From assembly GCF_934632265.1 (NCBI RefSeq), contig NZ_CAKTYH010000100.1, positions 1 through 7,281 of the forward strand: a stretch of 7,281 nucleotides of DNA. The letters run 5' to 3'. The notes under the pieces are model-generated. The model worked only from the letters and a program-made list of their open reading frames with translations, was not told where the DNA came from and ran no database searches. The first letter of the stretch is position 1. Every line of letters begins with the position of its first letter. Of the stretch, positions 6,698 to 7,281 are shown one piece after another. Made by a program: the position numbers and the translations under genes. Origin of the DNA: an uncultured Senegalimassilia sp. GTDB taxonomy: Bacteria; Actinomycetota; Coriobacteriia; Coriobacteriales; Eggerthellaceae.

Positions 6698-7281
6698 GCA
6701 ATGTAACCGAACAGCTGCTGCGCGGGACCTCGAAAGGGGTTGGCGCGAAGGCGGCGTTGGCATTGGAAGACGGCGCGGTGTTCTTCGGAACCGCGTGCGG
6801 AGCTTCCGGCGAGGCATTCGGCGAGATATGCTTCAACACCTCGCTCGAGGGCTATCTCGAGGTGATCAGCGATCCTAGCTATGCGGGTCAGATCATCACG
6901 CTGACCTATCCGCAGATCGGGAACTACGGCGTCAACGTCGAGGACGCGCAATCGGCCACGCCCGCCCTGCGCGGCCTGGTGGTTCGCGACATGTGCGCGA
7001 CGCCGAGCAATTGGCGAAGCGGCATGTCCGTCCCCGAATACCTGAAACGAAACGGCGTAGTGGCAATCGAGGGCGTGGACACGCGTGCGCTCGTCCGCCA
7101 TGTGCGCGACCACGGCGCCCAGCGTGCGATCATCTCCACCGTCGACGACGATGCGGATAGCTTGCTGGCGAAGGTACGCGCCAGCGAGAGCATCGTCGGG
7201 TGCAACCTTGCCGCCACGGTGTCTTGCGAAAACCCTTATGCGCATACCGTCGATAATGTGCCGAGCAGCGTCCGGTTCGCC
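6694..7281 (+). CDS. carA: Carbamoyl-phosphate synthase small chain, N-terminal part (3' partial)
   Basis: CarA is the glutaminase subunit of carbamoyl-phosphate synthase. It delivers ammonia from glutamine to CarB, which makes carbamoyl phosphate for both pyrimidine and arginine synthesis. The 196 visible residues cover the N-terminal domain: LEDGAVFFGTACGASGEAFG (24-43), GEICFNTSLEGYLEVISDPS (43-62), TLTYPQIGNYGVN (69-81), GLVVRDM (94-100), and GVDTRALVRHVRDHGAQRAI (127-146). The class I glutamine amidotransferase domain with its catalytic Cys lies beyond the right edge. GTG 6694 is chosen because AAAGGAG (6681-6687) stands six bases upstream. The resulting N-terminus is about 14 residues longer than E. 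coli CarA, and in-frame TTG codons just before LEDG are less well supported. The upstream ATG at 6692 is read in another frame and hits a stop at once. Confidence 0.96.
   Translation, partial: MSNVTEQLLRGTSKGVGAKAALALEDGAVFFGTACGASGEAFGEICFNTSLEGYLEVISDPSYAGQIITLTYPQIGNYGVNVEDAQSATPALRGLVVRDMCATPSNWRSGMSVPEYLKRNGVVAIEGVDTRALVRHVRDHGAQRAIISTVDDDADSLLAKVRASESIVGCNLAATVSCENPYAHTVDNVPSSVRFA

Overview
The window reads as chromosomal DNA of a high-GC actinobacterium. The mix of a PyrR-controlled pyrimidine operon, strongly GC-biased third codon positions and clear Shine-Dalgarno sites suggests a Coriobacteriia/Eggerthellaceae-type gut anaerobe. That placement is an impression from gene order and protein style, not a measured result.

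Layout from left to right. (1) The last 71 codons of an unidentified plus-strand gene (ends at 218). (2) A stretch of about 590 bases without an intact gene. It holds a short minus-strand remnant that looks like the N-terminus of an IS30-type transposase (281-397), a nest of mutually exclusive inverted repeats (434-508), a weak hairpin with T runs on both sides (519-545), a good sigma70-type promoter (558-586) and a complete PyrR attenuation leader: PyrR-binding loop, antiterminator and terminator (597-701). (3) A tight plus-strand operon pyrR-pyrB-pyrC (805-3616) closed by a strong intrinsic terminator (3643-3680). Bases 3681-3851 show no gene. (4) Two tandem, clearly paralogous MFS transporters on the minus strand (3852-6330), converging on that terminator. 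(5) A divergent intergenic region (6331-6693) with a second PyrR-binding loop (6557-6590), a likely -10 box and a small arginine-rich leader reading frame. (6) The N-terminal 196 codons of carA, running off the right edge.

How it works together. CarA (with CarB, expected beyond the edge) makes carbamoyl phosphate, PyrB joins it to aspartate, and PyrC closes the ring to dihydroorotate. PyrR senses uridine nucleotides and represses. Both transcription units begin with nearly the same PyrR-binding RNA loop at nearly the same distance from the -10 box, so they form one regulon split by the reversed MFS pair. The pyrR leader has a textbook terminator. The carA leader has none that I can see, which suggests a different, possibly translational, mode of control there. 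The most interesting piece is that carA leader: PyrR loop, SD-like sequence inside its 3' arm, then an Arg-rich mini-ORF whose stop overlaps the carA GTG start.
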